A DNA stretch of 64,000 bases from Bacteroidota bacterium (GTDB taxonomy: Bacteria > Bacteroidota > Bacteroidia > Chitinophagales > Chitinophagaceae), in the NCBI GenBank assembly GCA_018267965.1, contig JAFDXK010000004.1, positions 1 to 64,000 on the forward strand, read 5' to 3'. Positions 36,266 to 44,263 of the stretch are shown here, one piece after another. A program made the position numbers and the translations under genes. Numbering within the stretch: the first letter of the stretch is position 1; each line of letters begins with the position of its first letter. A model generated the notes under the pieces. That model was not told where the DNA came from, made no database searches, and was given only the letters and a program-made list of their open reading frames with translations.

Positions 36266-38641
36266 TTAAAAATTCCATGTCACATTCAAGCTAGGGAATA
36301 TCGGTAATTGATACACTTTTGCATTACTCAACCTGTCAACATAAAATATATTGTTGCGGTTATAAACATTACTTACACTAAGTGTAGTTTCAACATTTGA
36401 ATGCTCAGACAAAGTAAAACGTTTCCTTGCAGAAATATCTAAACGATGGTATGCAGATAAGCGTCCGCCGTTAATATCATTTGCATATAATAAACTCAGC
36501 TGGCCATTTTGTTGCAGGTAATTGGTATTGACACCATTCTGCAACAGGTTGAGGTTTTCGTAATACCCTTGTGTTTGGGTGAATGGGAAAGCAGAACCAT
36601 AGTTAAATCTTGCAGATAATTCCCAATCTCTTTTTTTACCTGCAGTATATGATGCAAGTAAGTTGATATTCACCCTGCGGTCAAAAGGAGGCGGATACGT
36701 TTGTTTTACCGAATCAGAGCCAACCCTGTTACCTATTCGCACCAATGTTTCATACTTCACCTGCTGATAAGAAATCACACCCCACAGGTACCATCTCTTC
36801 TTATTGTATTTAGCAGACAAGTCAACACCGTAAGCCTTGCCTTTACCTGCCACAAAATCCGGCTGACCTGCAAGTTCTTTAATACGGCTCAACTCAATAT
36901 TTTGATTGAAATTTTTCAGCCAAGGCTCAAGGTTAAACTCTACATTTTGCACATCTACTTCTATACCACCCAAAACGTGATAAGCTGTTTGAAGATTAGT
37001 ATTCACCACCTTACCATCTGTATTATATATCTGTTGGTCCGGGCTCAATACAAAACCTGTAAAGAAGTTCACTACGTCCCTGTCACTCTTTGTACTGATA
37101 ATACACTGAGAATACAAACCACCGGCAGCTTTCAATCGTACTGAATTCGAAAGGTTATATTTCAAACCTATACGTGGTTCAGGTGACAATGCACTCAAGC
37201 CCGAATAATACTGGAACCTGAATCCGGGTTCTAATACAAATTTCTGTCCGAAGTTTTTACGATACAACAAATACAATGCAGCCATCGTACTACGACGGTC
37301 TAATGAGGTAGTATCTCCTGAAGAGTTGAAATAATCTAACGAGGTATGGAAACCACTTACCTCTACACCATATTTAAATTCACTGAATCCAGGCAGGTAA
37401 TAAGTAAAATCAATTGCACCTTCAAAACCTTCAATACCACTACCGCGCGGCTTGTAGTTAGCTTCATTATAATCAAGCAAATACTTTGAATATGCAAAAC
37501 GTCCGTTGATAAGTGCAGCACTTGTTCCCGGAGTTACCACGAAACTCAAGCCGGCACCTGTTGCTTTCCAGTGAAAGTTTGCATTTACGCTATCCGTATT
37601 AGGTTTCAATACAGTCGCTTTATCATCAAAATTGAAACCAAACAGGTTCAGCTTACTACCATTATCTCCGTTAAAAGATACCTTACCATACAAATCGGTA
37701 AAATTATAAGGCAGGCCGTATGTAAACCCTTCACCAAAGCTGCTATACAATGGCTTTGACGTTTTATCTAAGTAGCTATACTTTGCTGATAACAGAAAAG
37801 TTGTAGAAGCACCTCCTTCCGTCTTTGGTTTTGCCAAAGGGCCTTCCAGCATCACACGCCCCATGATGGGAGACGCCGACACTTTACCTGCAAGCCTGTT
37901 CTTATTACCATCTTTTGTATGCACATCTACTATTGCAGATGTCCTGTTACCATATTGCGCATTGAAACCTGCTGTTTGTACATCCACATTACGAATAGCA
38001 TCTGTTTCAAAAACAGAATACAATCCTATAGAGTGAAACGGGTTATAGATGGTCATACCATCCAGCAAAATACCCGTTTGCGATGGTGCACCACCACGTA
38101 TGTACAATTGTCCACCCTGGTCACCGGTAAATACAACTCCCGGCACTACTTGCAGATACTGTGCTATATCCGGTTCACCACCCGAACTTGGCAATGCTTT
38201 TATTTCTCTTGGGGTAACGGTAACAACACCAGCATTAATTTGTGTCGTCTTTTCTGTTTTGTGCGCTGTCACTTCTACATCTCTCAACGACTGGTTTTTT
38301 TGCGTCAAAAACAGCTTTTTCTGTACAATTTGCCCTGGCTTTAATGACACCGAAGAACGTAAAGAATCATAGCCTACTATACTTACGAAAAGTGTATAGT
38401 TGCCCTCAGGTATTTTAGTAATGGTAAAATAACCGTTCACGTCAGTTTGGACAGCCAATGGGCCACTTTTCCCTCCCAATAGCACCACATTGGTAAATAT
38501 CATAGGTTCACCGTTAGACTTATCATAAACAAAGCCTTTGATGATACCGGTGGTTACATTCTGTGCCTGCGCATTTGTAAAACAAAACATCAGCAACAGC
38601 CCTAGTATAACGGCAGGTTGCTTCATAAAAAATGTCTTCAT
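36266..38641 (-). CDS. TonB-dependent outer-membrane receptor with CarboxypepD_reg-like domain
   Basis: This is a 791-aa receptor. A signal peptide (1-26, TNAQAQ) is followed by a carboxypeptidase-regulatory-like beta-sandwich (about 30-115: TGIIKGFVYDKSNGEPMIFT, FTITKIPEGNYTLFVSIVGY). The plug domain (about 130-235) contains LPSSGGEPDIAQYLQVVPGV, GGQLYIRGGAPSQTGILLDG and QYGNRTSAIVDVHTKDG. The barrel runs from about 250 to the C-terminal LPIFPSLNVTWNF. It takes up an unidentified ligand using TonB-ExbBD energy. No SusD partner is adjacent, so it is not a classical SusCD pair. It is the first gene of an operon with the TPR and plugless-barrel genes and has the best promoter in this window. 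Confidence 0.9.
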   Translation of the reverse strand: MKTFFMKQPAVILGLLLMFCFTNAQAQNVTTGIIKGFVYDKSNGEPMIFTNVVLLGGKSGPLAVQTDVNGYFTITKIPEGNYTLFVSIVGYDSLRSSVSLKPGQIVQKKLFLTQKNQSLRDVEVTAHKTEKTTQINAGVVTVTPREIKALPSSGGEPDIAQYLQVVPGVVFTGDQGGQLYIRGGAPSQTGILLDGMTIYNPFHSIGLYSVFETDAIRNVDVQTAGFNAQYGNRTSAIVDVHTKDGNKNRLAGKVSASPIMGRVMLEGPLAKPKTEGGASTTFLLSAKYSYLDKTSKPLYSSFGEGFTYGLPYNFTDLYGKVSFNGDNGSKLNLFGFNFDDKATVLKPNTDSVNANFHWKATGAGLSFVVTPGTSAALINGRFAYSKYLLDYNEANYKPRGSGIEGFEGAIDFTYYLPGFSEFKYGVEVSGFHTSLDYFNSSGDTTSLDRRSTMAALYLLYRKNFGQKFVLEPGFRFQYYSGLSALSPEPRIGLKYNLSNSVRLKAAGGLYSQCIISTKSDRDVVNFFTGFVLSPDQQIYNTDGKVVNTNLQTAYHVLGGIEVDVQNVEFNLEPWLKNFNQNIELSRIKELAGQPDFVAGKGKAYGVDLSAKYNKKRWYLWGVISYQQVKYETLVRIGNRVGSDSVKQTYPPPFDRRVNINLLASYTAGKKRDWELSARFNYGSAFPFTQTQGYYENLNLLQNGVNTNYLQQNGQLSLLYANDINGGRLSAYHRLDISARKRFTLSEHSNVETTLSVSNVYNRNNIFYVDRLSNAKVYQLPIFPSLNVTWNF

Positions 38642-38661
38642 TAATTAGGTATTAAAAATTG

Positions 38662-38695
38662 CGCTGAAAAATAAGCTATTCCCGTGTTTTCAGCG
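38662..38695 (-). promoter_or_regulatory. 5'-UTR stem-loop of the TonB-receptor operon
   Basis: CGCTGAAAA and TTTTCAGCG are perfect 9-bp arms around a 16-nt loop, lying between the -7 box and the ATG. Transcription from the promoter at 38701-38731 would start near 38694, so the mRNA would begin almost exactly with this hairpin. It could protect the 5' end or regulate expression. Confidence 0.5.
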
Positions 38696-38700
38696 AGTAA

Positions 38701-38731
38701 CAAAGATAGGAATTACACTACAGTGACCAAA
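38701..38731 (-). promoter_or_regulatory. Promoter of the TonB-receptor/TPR/barrel operon
   Basis: Read leftward: TTTG (38731-38728), a 19-bp spacer, TATCTTTG (38708-38701). This matches the Bacteroidota primary-sigma consensus TTTG-N19-TAnnTTTG exactly, and is the only full match I found in the window. Confidence 0.7.
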
Positions 38732-38822
38732 AGCCGTTTTCCCCACCAATGCAATAAGAATACTTCTAATATCTATACTCCTTTATGCTACCACACAACC
38801 ACTGTTTTGAGTAATTTGCAGT

Positions 38823-40331
38823 ATGAAGATTTTTTCAGCTTCACAGATAAAAGCTTGTGATGCTTACACTATTCATGCATCGTCTATCAGTTCTGCAGAC
38901 TTGATGGAACGCGCAGCTGCAAGATGTGCAGAATGGATTACTGCTAATGTATCAGTTGATATCCCGTTAGTGATTTTATGTGGCAGCGGTAACAATGGTG
39001 GCGATGGATTAGCTGTAACACGAATGTTGCATAAAATGGGCTATGGTGTTAAAGCCTTTTTATTACAATTTACCGAGCAATTATCAGACGATTGCAAAAT
39101 CAACCTGGAACGCCTGCAAAAAACAGACAGTAGCCTGATTGAAATATTACAACCGGGTGCATTTATTTCTGAACTACCGCCGCATATAGTTATCGTTGAT
39201 GCTATATTGGGTACCGGGCTGAACCGTGCAGTAGAAGGATGGGTGGCCGAATTTATAGAACACATTAACGACGCTCCTAACCTCAAAATAGCCATCGACA
39301 TACCAAGCGGTATGCCTGCTGACAATATTCCTAACGATTCACACATTCTCAAAGTACATCATACACTTAGTTTCCAGTTTTGGAAACGCTCATTCCTGCA
39401 TCCCGAAACTGGCAGCCTTGCAGGCAATGTTCATATACTCGATATTGGTCTGCACAAAACATTCATTAACAGTACTCATACCAACTACCACATCATTGAC
39501 GACGAAAAGCTGAAAGAGATATATAAACCACGCTTACCCTTCACACACAAAGGTGATTACGGCAACGTGTTACTCATTGGCGGCAGCTATGGTATGATAG
39601 GGGCAATGGTACTGGCCTCAAAGGCCGCTTTGCGCGCAGGTGCAGGTAAGGTGCGCGCCATGTTGCCCGAATGTGGCTATAATATTTTGCAAACAGCTGT
39701 GCCCGAAGCCATGTGTATGGTCAATGGTGAAAAAAACATTTCAGGCTTCAAAGGTTGGACTCCTACCGATACCATAGGCATAGGCCCCGGATTAGGCATG
39801 AACGAATATACCATCAGGGCGTTTACAGATTTTATTGAAGCGGTTAAACAGCCACTGGTTATAGATGCCGATGCACTCAATACCCTTGCCAAACATCCTG
39901 AACTCATACATAAAATACCTGCGGGTAGTATTCTTACTCCGCATCCAAAAGAATTTACCGGATTGTTTGGTAAAACAGCCAATAGTATGCAACAATTAGA
40001 GCTGGCTCGCACACAAGCTATGCGTCTCAATTGTTATATCGTACTCAAAGGACATCACACTGCTATTTCAACACCGGAAGGCGAATGCTGGTATAGCATT
40101 GCAGGCAATGCAGGTATGGCCACGGGTGGTAGCGGCGATGTTTTGACCGGCATTATAACTGCATTATTGGCGCAAGGTTACAGTAGTTACGAAGCTGCCC
40201 TACTAGGGGTTTATCTGCATGCTCGCGCAGGAGATTTGGCTGTCACAGAACAAAGCATGGAATCGCTGGTCGCATCTGATATTATCGGGCAGATAGGTAA
40301 GGTGTACAAGGAAATAGCAGGTCAGTCTTAA
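38823..40331 (+). CDS. nnr: Bifunctional NAD(P)H-hydrate epimerase / ADP-dependent dehydratase
   Basis: This 502-aa metabolite-repair enzyme restores hydrated NAD(P)H. The N-terminal half (about 1-215) is the NnrE/YjeF_N epimerase: LMERAAARCAEW, VILCGSGNNGGDGLAVTRML, IVDAILGTGLNR and AIDIPSGMPAD. The C-terminal half (about 225-500) is the NnrD dehydratase, a ribokinase-like fold with GNVLLIGGSYGMIGAMVLASK, IGPGLG, LVIDADALN, LTPHPKEF, YIVLKGHHT and the phosphate loop NAGMATGGSGDVLTG. Fusion of the two activities is the usual bacterial form. It stands alone; a TAATTTG sequence just before the ATG is a partial -7 box. Confidence 0.94.
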   Translation: MKIFSASQIKACDAYTIHASSISSADLMERAAARCAEWITANVSVDIPLVILCGSGNNGGDGLAVTRMLHKMGYGVKAFLLQFTEQLSDDCKINLERLQKTDSSLIEILQPGAFISELPPHIVIVDAILGTGLNRAVEGWVAEFIEHINDAPNLKIAIDIPSGMPADNIPNDSHILKVHHTLSFQFWKRSFLHPETGSLAGNVHILDIGLHKTFINSTHTNYHIIDDEKLKEIYKPRLPFTHKGDYGNVLLIGGSYGMIGAMVLASKAALRAGAGKVRAMLPECGYNILQTAVPEAMCMVNGEKNISGFKGWTPTDTIGIGPGLGMNEYTIRAFTDFIEAVKQPLVIDADALNTLAKHPELIHKIPAGSILTPHPKEFTGLFGKTANSMQQLELARTQAMRLNCYIVLKGHHTAISTPEGECWYSIAGNAGMATGGSGDVLTGIITALLAQGYSSYEAALLGVYLHARAGDLAVTEQSMESLVASDIIGQIGKVYKEIAGQS

Positions 40332-40364
40332 TAGATAATTTTTCAATATTTTTTATAAATATTG

Positions 40365-40372
40365 TATATTTG
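40365..40372 (+). promoter_or_regulatory. -7 box in the nnr-FMN reductase gap
   Basis: TATATTTG matches TAnnTTTG; a TTTC about 20 bp upstream is a poor -33 match. It would start a transcript near 40378, through the two tiny frames. Confidence 0.4.
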
Positions 40373-40596
40373 CTATAGATAGAGGTGTTAAAAATAACAC
40401 ATGAAATATCTTCGGGAAATTTTGACTATCACACATCTATGAACGTAAAAGCATCAAAATCCGCAACATTTCGCAACAAAACACAACAAATTGCAACATT
40501 CTGAAACAAATATGCAATTTCAGCATATTACGTTTCCGTTATACACCTATAAGAAAATCAACTAATTAACCCATTAACTAATCTCCCAAACCCTCC

Positions 40597-40604
40597 TACA
40601 TTTG
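40597..40604 (+). promoter_or_regulatory. -7 box immediately before the FMN reductase gene
   Basis: TACATTTG matches TAnnTTTG, 10 bp from the ATG. The transcript would have almost no 5' leader. No -33 box found. Confidence 0.45.
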
Positions 40605-40614
40605 CAAAGCATTT

Positions 40615-41115
40615 ATGATAACCATAATATCCGGAACAAACAGGAAAGATAGCATGACCCTGAGGGTAGCCAACCTGTATTATCAATTGTTGAAAGAGAA
40701 GGAAGAAAATGTACAATTGCTCAATCTCGAAGGGCTTGAAGTTTGGGAACGTGGATTACAAATGCAGAAGATAGAACTGGACTACCTTATACCTGCCGAA
40801 AAATTTGTTTTTGTAATGCCTGAATATAATGGCAGTTTTCCCGGTATATTAAAACTAATGATCGACAACAGCGATATACGGAAAGTATGGTGGTATAAAA
40901 AAGCTATGCTGGTGGGTGTGGCAGATGGCCGTGCAGGCAACCTTCGCGGTCTAGACCACATGACCAACATACTGCATTATATGCGAATGCACGTTTTATA
41001 TAACAAAATACCCATTAGCCGTATTAATGAAGAAGTAAGCGAACTGGGCGAGGTTTTGAAGCCGGCTACATTAAAAGTGATACAACAACAGATAGACGAA
41101 TTCCTGAAGTTTTAG
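40615..41115 (+). CDS. NADPH-dependent FMN reductase-family flavoprotein
   Basis: The 166-aa flavodoxin-like protein begins with the FMN phosphate loop IISGTNRKDSMTLRVA and has FVMPEYNGSFPGILKLMIDN, the family's flavin-binding loop, at about residues 64-83. Relatives reduce FMN, azo dyes, quinones or chromate; the natural substrate is rarely known and cannot be read here. It is 3 bp from the downstream phosphoesterase gene and likely co-transcribed. A -7 box sits directly before the start codon. Confidence 0.87.
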   Translation: MITIISGTNRKDSMTLRVANLYYQLLKEKEENVQLLNLEGLEVWERGLQMQKIELDYLIPAEKFVFVMPEYNGSFPGILKLMIDNSDIRKVWWYKKAMLVGVADGRAGNLRGLDHMTNILHYMRMHVLYNKIPISRINEEVSELGEVLKPATLKVIQQQIDEFLKF

Positions 41116-41118
41116 ACG

Positions 41119-42366
41119 ATGCGATTTTTCCTTTTCCTTGGTTTATTCCTGCTGGCAGAATATTATGCTTTCGTAGTGGTGCGTAGTGCAATGCGCACAT
41201 TTCCTGTTACGCTTCGAAACATTCTTACAGTTTTGTATGTATTGTTAACATTAGCGGCATGGTCCGGCTTTATCTTTTTCAGGCAAATCAACTGGGCTGG
41301 TTTACCCCACCTGGTACGCAACCTGTACGTTGCATTTTCATTAGGTATGATGCTGGGCAAGATTATCATACTCATGATAATGCTGGGTGATGATGCGCGC
41401 AGGCTGATACTTTGGATTGCCAGCCTGTTCACCAAAAAAGTGGCTGTAACCAAAGGCACAATTGTAACAGGCAAAGGTATTCCCCGTTCTATATTCCTCA
41501 AACGCACGGCATTATTATTAGGTGGTACATTATTAGGTGGCATTATGTATGGCGTAACCAACCGCTATAACTATCATGTAAGAAGAGTTAAGTTATCTTT
41601 CAAAAATCTGCCGAAAGCTTTTAGAGGAATGAAGATTGTGCAGATATCTGATATCCACAGCGGTAGCTTCGACAGCCATGCTGCCGTAGCTAGAGGTGTA
41701 CAAAAAGTGATAGATGAAAATGCGGACCTTGTGCTCTTCACAGGCGACCTCGTTAATAATAAAGCAAACGAGATACAACCATACAAAGACCTCTTTTCTT
41801 CCATCAAAGCACCACTGGGTGTGTACAGTACTTTAGGCAATCACGACTATGGAGACTATGAACATTGGCCAAGTAAGGAAGCTAAAGTAAAAAACCTGGA
41901 ATGGTTAAAACAAACCCATGCCGAAATGGGGTGGCGTTTGTTAATGAATGAGCACGTAATAGTTGAAAAAGGCGAAGATAAAATCGCCCTTGTAGGCATT
42001 GAGAACTGGGGTGCTAAAGCAGGATTTCCAAAATATGGCAGAATGGATTTAGCCTATAACGGACTACCGGAAAAGAACATTCCGTTTAAGATATTACTTT
42101 CTCACGATCCCTCACACTGGGATGCGCAGGTAAGAACGGAATACCAGGATATAGACCTCACACTCAGTGGCCATACGCACGGTATGCAATTAGGTATAGA
42201 AATACCTGGATTCAAATGGAGCCCGGTAAAGTATATCTATAAAAAATGGGCCGGCCTCTACCAGGAAGGCGAACAATACCTGTACGTAAACCGAGGCTTT
42301 GGATTCCTCGGATACCCTGGCAGGTTGGGTATCCTGCCCGAGATTACCGTGATTGAATTAGTTTAA
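41119..42366 (+). CDS. Membrane-anchored metallophosphoesterase (YaeI-like)
   Basis: The 415-aa protein starts with about four hydrophobic segments (residues 1-155) and ends with a calcineurin-like phosphoesterase domain. Metal ligands are in KIVQISDIHSGSF, VLFTGDLVNN, LGNHDYGDYEHW, KILLSHDPSHW and LTLSGHTHGMQLG. Relatives with this layout include phosphodiesterases acting on UDP-sugar lipids and many of unknown substrate. A basic loop (YNYHVRRVKLSFKNLPKAFRG) links the domains. It forms an operon with the FMN reductase gene. Its end overlaps a small convergent gene by 9 bp. Confidence 0.88.
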   Translation: MRFFLFLGLFLLAEYYAFVVVRSAMRTFPVTLRNILTVLYVLLTLAAWSGFIFFRQINWAGLPHLVRNLYVAFSLGMMLGKIIILMIMLGDDARRLILWIASLFTKKVAVTKGTIVTGKGIPRSIFLKRTALLLGGTLLGGIMYGVTNRYNYHVRRVKLSFKNLPKAFRGMKIVQISDIHSGSFDSHAAVARGVQKVIDENADLVLFTGDLVNNKANEIQPYKDLFSSIKAPLGVYSTLGNHDYGDYEHWPSKEAKVKNLEWLKQTHAEMGWRLLMNEHVIVEKGEDKIALVGIENWGAKAGFPKYGRMDLAYNGLPEKNIPFKILLSHDPSHWDAQVRTEYQDIDLTLSGHTHGMQLGIEIPGFKWSPVKYIYKKWAGLYQEGEQYLYVNRGFGFLGYPGRLGILPEITVIELV

Positions 42367-42555
42367 AGCTCTTTTCAATAAAGCCGTCAGGGCTTCAGTG
42401 CGTGGCTGTAATAAATCATTAGCTGCCAGCTCCAGCGTTGTTTTTAATTCAATAACAAGGTCGGATAACATTTCAGCCTGGTCTTCACTTTCCAACATCA
42501 CCGTGGCTTTTGAGGCTTTTGTATCAGTAAAATGCTTAAGTAGAGTTTTTCTCAT
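42358..42555 (-). CDS. Small helical protein, unknown
   Basis: This 65-aa frame encodes a mostly alpha-helical, charged product (SEDQAEMLSDLVIELKTTLE; PRTEALTALLKRALN) with no membrane segment or signal peptide. I do not recognise it. It occupies the gap between the phosphoesterase and the SDR gene on the opposite strand, has an ATG start and is not the shadow of a longer gene, apart from a 9-bp overlap with the convergent phosphoesterase stop. It may be real; evidence is limited to composition and position. Confidence 0.5.
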   Translation of the reverse strand: MRKTLLKHFTDTKASKATVMLESEDQAEMLSDLVIELKTTLELAANDLLQPRTEALTALLKRALN

Positions 42556-42693
42556 GTATGCGAATAGCTTTTATTGTTAAACGCTGTATTTTAAGTTTTA
42601 TTGCATGTGTGCATGATTTTATTTTAACATTATGGCACTTGCTGTTGTTAATAGTATACAGGTCTTTCTTAGCACAATTAAACAATCGACAGG

Positions 42694-43608
42694 ATGAAAA
42701 CCATAGGCATAACGGGGGGGACGGGTTTTGTCGGGCGACATGTAACTAACTTATTGATTAGCAAGGATTACAACGTGGTAATATTTACACGAAATCCTAA
42801 AAAGTATAATTCAGCAGGCAATATAAGTTACGCTCTGTGGAACCCCGAAACTGAAGATGCTGACAGTACCGATTTTCAAAAATTAGATGGTGTGATACAT
42901 CTGGCAGGCGAAGGGGTGGCAGATAAAAGGTGGACTCCAAAACGCAAACAGGAGATATTGGAAAGCCGTACAAAAGGAACTGCTTTTCTGGTGAAGATGC
43001 TGCAAAATCATGCTCCTAATTGCATGGCTTTTATATCGGCCTCAGGCATTGGATATTATGGCCCAGACATGACAGGGAAGCCATTCACAGAAAACGACCC
43101 GGCATATAATGACTTCCTGGGAAATACCTGCGTGCAGTGGGAAAATGCGAGCAAGCCAGTCGAACCGCAAATGCGACGAGTATTGCTACGAATTGGGATA
43201 GTGCTAGGTAAAGAAGCGGGTGCGTTTTACGAATTTGAGAAACCTACCCGTTTTGGAATATTGCCTATATTAGGTGGAGGCAGGCAAGTTGTGAGTTGGA
43301 TACATATTGATGACCTGGCAGCATTATTTGTTCATGCTTTGGAAACAGAATCAATGCATGGTCCGTACAATGCAGTAGCACCTGTACCGGTAGCTCAGAA
43401 ATTACTGATGTACACTATAGCGCATGTAAAAGGATTACCGCCTTTGGGCATTCCTGTACCATCATTCGCACTAAAATTAATGCTTGGCGAAATGAGCATT
43501 GAAGTACTGAAAAGCGCAACGGTAAGCAGTGCCAAAACAGAGGCCAGCGGATTTGTGTTTCGATATCCTACCATCACAAAAGCAGTAAGACAACTATTGG
43601 GTAAATAA
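42694..43608 (+). CDS. TIGR01777-type NAD(P)-dependent epimerase/SDR
   Basis: This 304-aa extended short-chain dehydrogenase-like protein begins with the nucleotide loop IGITGGTGFVGRHV. Signature elements are VIHLAGEGVADKRWTPKRKQ (the AGE..ADxRW family mark), ESRTKGT, FISASGIGYYG with the catalytic Tyr region, RIGIVLG and SWIHIDDLAALFVHAL. A C-terminal DUF1731-like segment ends the protein. Relatives are E. coli YfcH and cyanobacterial SulA. The substrate is unknown. It converges on the TMEM175 gene with only 2 bp between the stops. Confidence 0.9.
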   Translation: MKTIGITGGTGFVGRHVTNLLISKDYNVVIFTRNPKKYNSAGNISYALWNPETEDADSTDFQKLDGVIHLAGEGVADKRWTPKRKQEILESRTKGTAFLVKMLQNHAPNCMAFISASGIGYYGPDMTGKPFTENDPAYNDFLGNTCVQWENASKPVEPQMRRVLLRIGIVLGKEAGAFYEFEKPTRFGILPILGGGRQVVSWIHIDDLAALFVHALETESMHGPYNAVAPVPVAQKLLMYTIAHVKGLPPLGIPVPSFALKLMLGEMSIEVLKSATVSSAKTEASGFVFRYPTITKAVRQLLGK

Positions 43609-43610
43609 GC

Positions 43611-44255
43611 TTACTTCTTGTTACCTGTTATGCGATGTGTGCCGGACAGTATTCCGAAAGCATAATTGAGCTGCACCAGTATGATAAATATGATACTGGC
43701 ATAGGTACTGACAAAGCTCAACGCAGCACCAAACAAGTACAGGCTTTGCGCAATGATAACACGCTTCTTGATAGCAGTAGATACCATCGTTTTTTCTTCG
43801 CCGGAAATAGAAATGTGGTGGTGCTTTTCTGCATAGGTCCAGTGTATGAAAATAAGCGCACCCATAGCGAAGATGTTGAACCAGTATAGAAGTATAGATA
43901 CTTTGTTGGTGATATGATAACTGAGGATATCAGTAGAGAAAGGCAATATGGACACGAACATCAGGAAGAAGATGGTTATCCAGTTCAGGTTGCGGTCGTA
44001 AGATTTGATATAATGAAACTGCGTGCTCTGCCCCGTCCAGAAAATACCGAGCGTAATGAAGCTAACAAAGAAACTAAGAAATGCAGGAGCCATTCTGGTG
44101 AGCATAGCTATCATCTCTTTATCAGTCTGTATAGCGTAAGACACCGGTGCTTTGATATTGAACACAAGTATGGTCATGGCAATGGAGAATACACCATCAC
44201 TGAGCGCTTCTATGCGCCCTATTCGTTGCCCTGCAATCCTGTTATATATCGACAT
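43611..44255 (-). CDS. TMEM175-family (DUF1211) membrane protein, copy 2
   Basis: This 214-aa membrane protein has the TMEM175 signature in variant form (RIEALSDGVFSIAMTILVFN, residues 14-33): Leu replaces the usual Phe in FSDG. The WTGQSTQFHYIKSYDRNLNW region corresponds to the NHHHMMH region of copy 1 but lacks its His run. About six hydrophobic segments are visible. It starts 8 bp after the dehydrogenase-like gene upstream, so they probably share a transcript. Potassium or other cation conduction is a family-level inference. Confidence 0.8.
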   Translation of the reverse strand: MSIYNRIAGQRIGRIEALSDGVFSIAMTILVFNIKAPVSYAIQTDKEMIAMLTRMAPAFLSFFVSFITLGIFWTGQSTQFHYIKSYDRNLNWITIFFLMFVSILPFSTDILSYHITNKVSILLYWFNIFAMGALIFIHWTYAEKHHHISISGEEKTMVSTAIKKRVIIAQSLYLFGAALSFVSTYASIIFIILVQLNYAFGILSGTHRITGNKK

Positions 44256-44263
44256 CGCTAGTG

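Larger units (their letters stand above)
40332..40614. other. Intergenic region with a promoter and two tiny overlapping frames
   Basis: About 280 bases between nnr and the FMN reductase. A -7 box (40365-40372) is followed by two very short frames that overlap as ATGA: 13 codons from 40401 (MKYLREILTITHL) and 21 codons from 40439 (MNVKASKSATFRNKTQQIATF, stop at 40502-40504). A GCAACATT-like word recurs between 40460 and 40502. Coding is unproven; the segment may only be a long leader. Confidence 0.35.

Noticed and set aside
36701-38372. Plus-strand frames of 100-147 codons inside the TonB-receptor gene
   Set aside because: They overlap the conserved plug and barrel region on the other strand and show no family features.
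36266-38641. SusC-type receptor of a polysaccharide utilisation locus
   Set aside because: No SusD-like gene, glycoside hydrolase or hybrid sensor lies nearby, and the protein is shorter than typical SusC.
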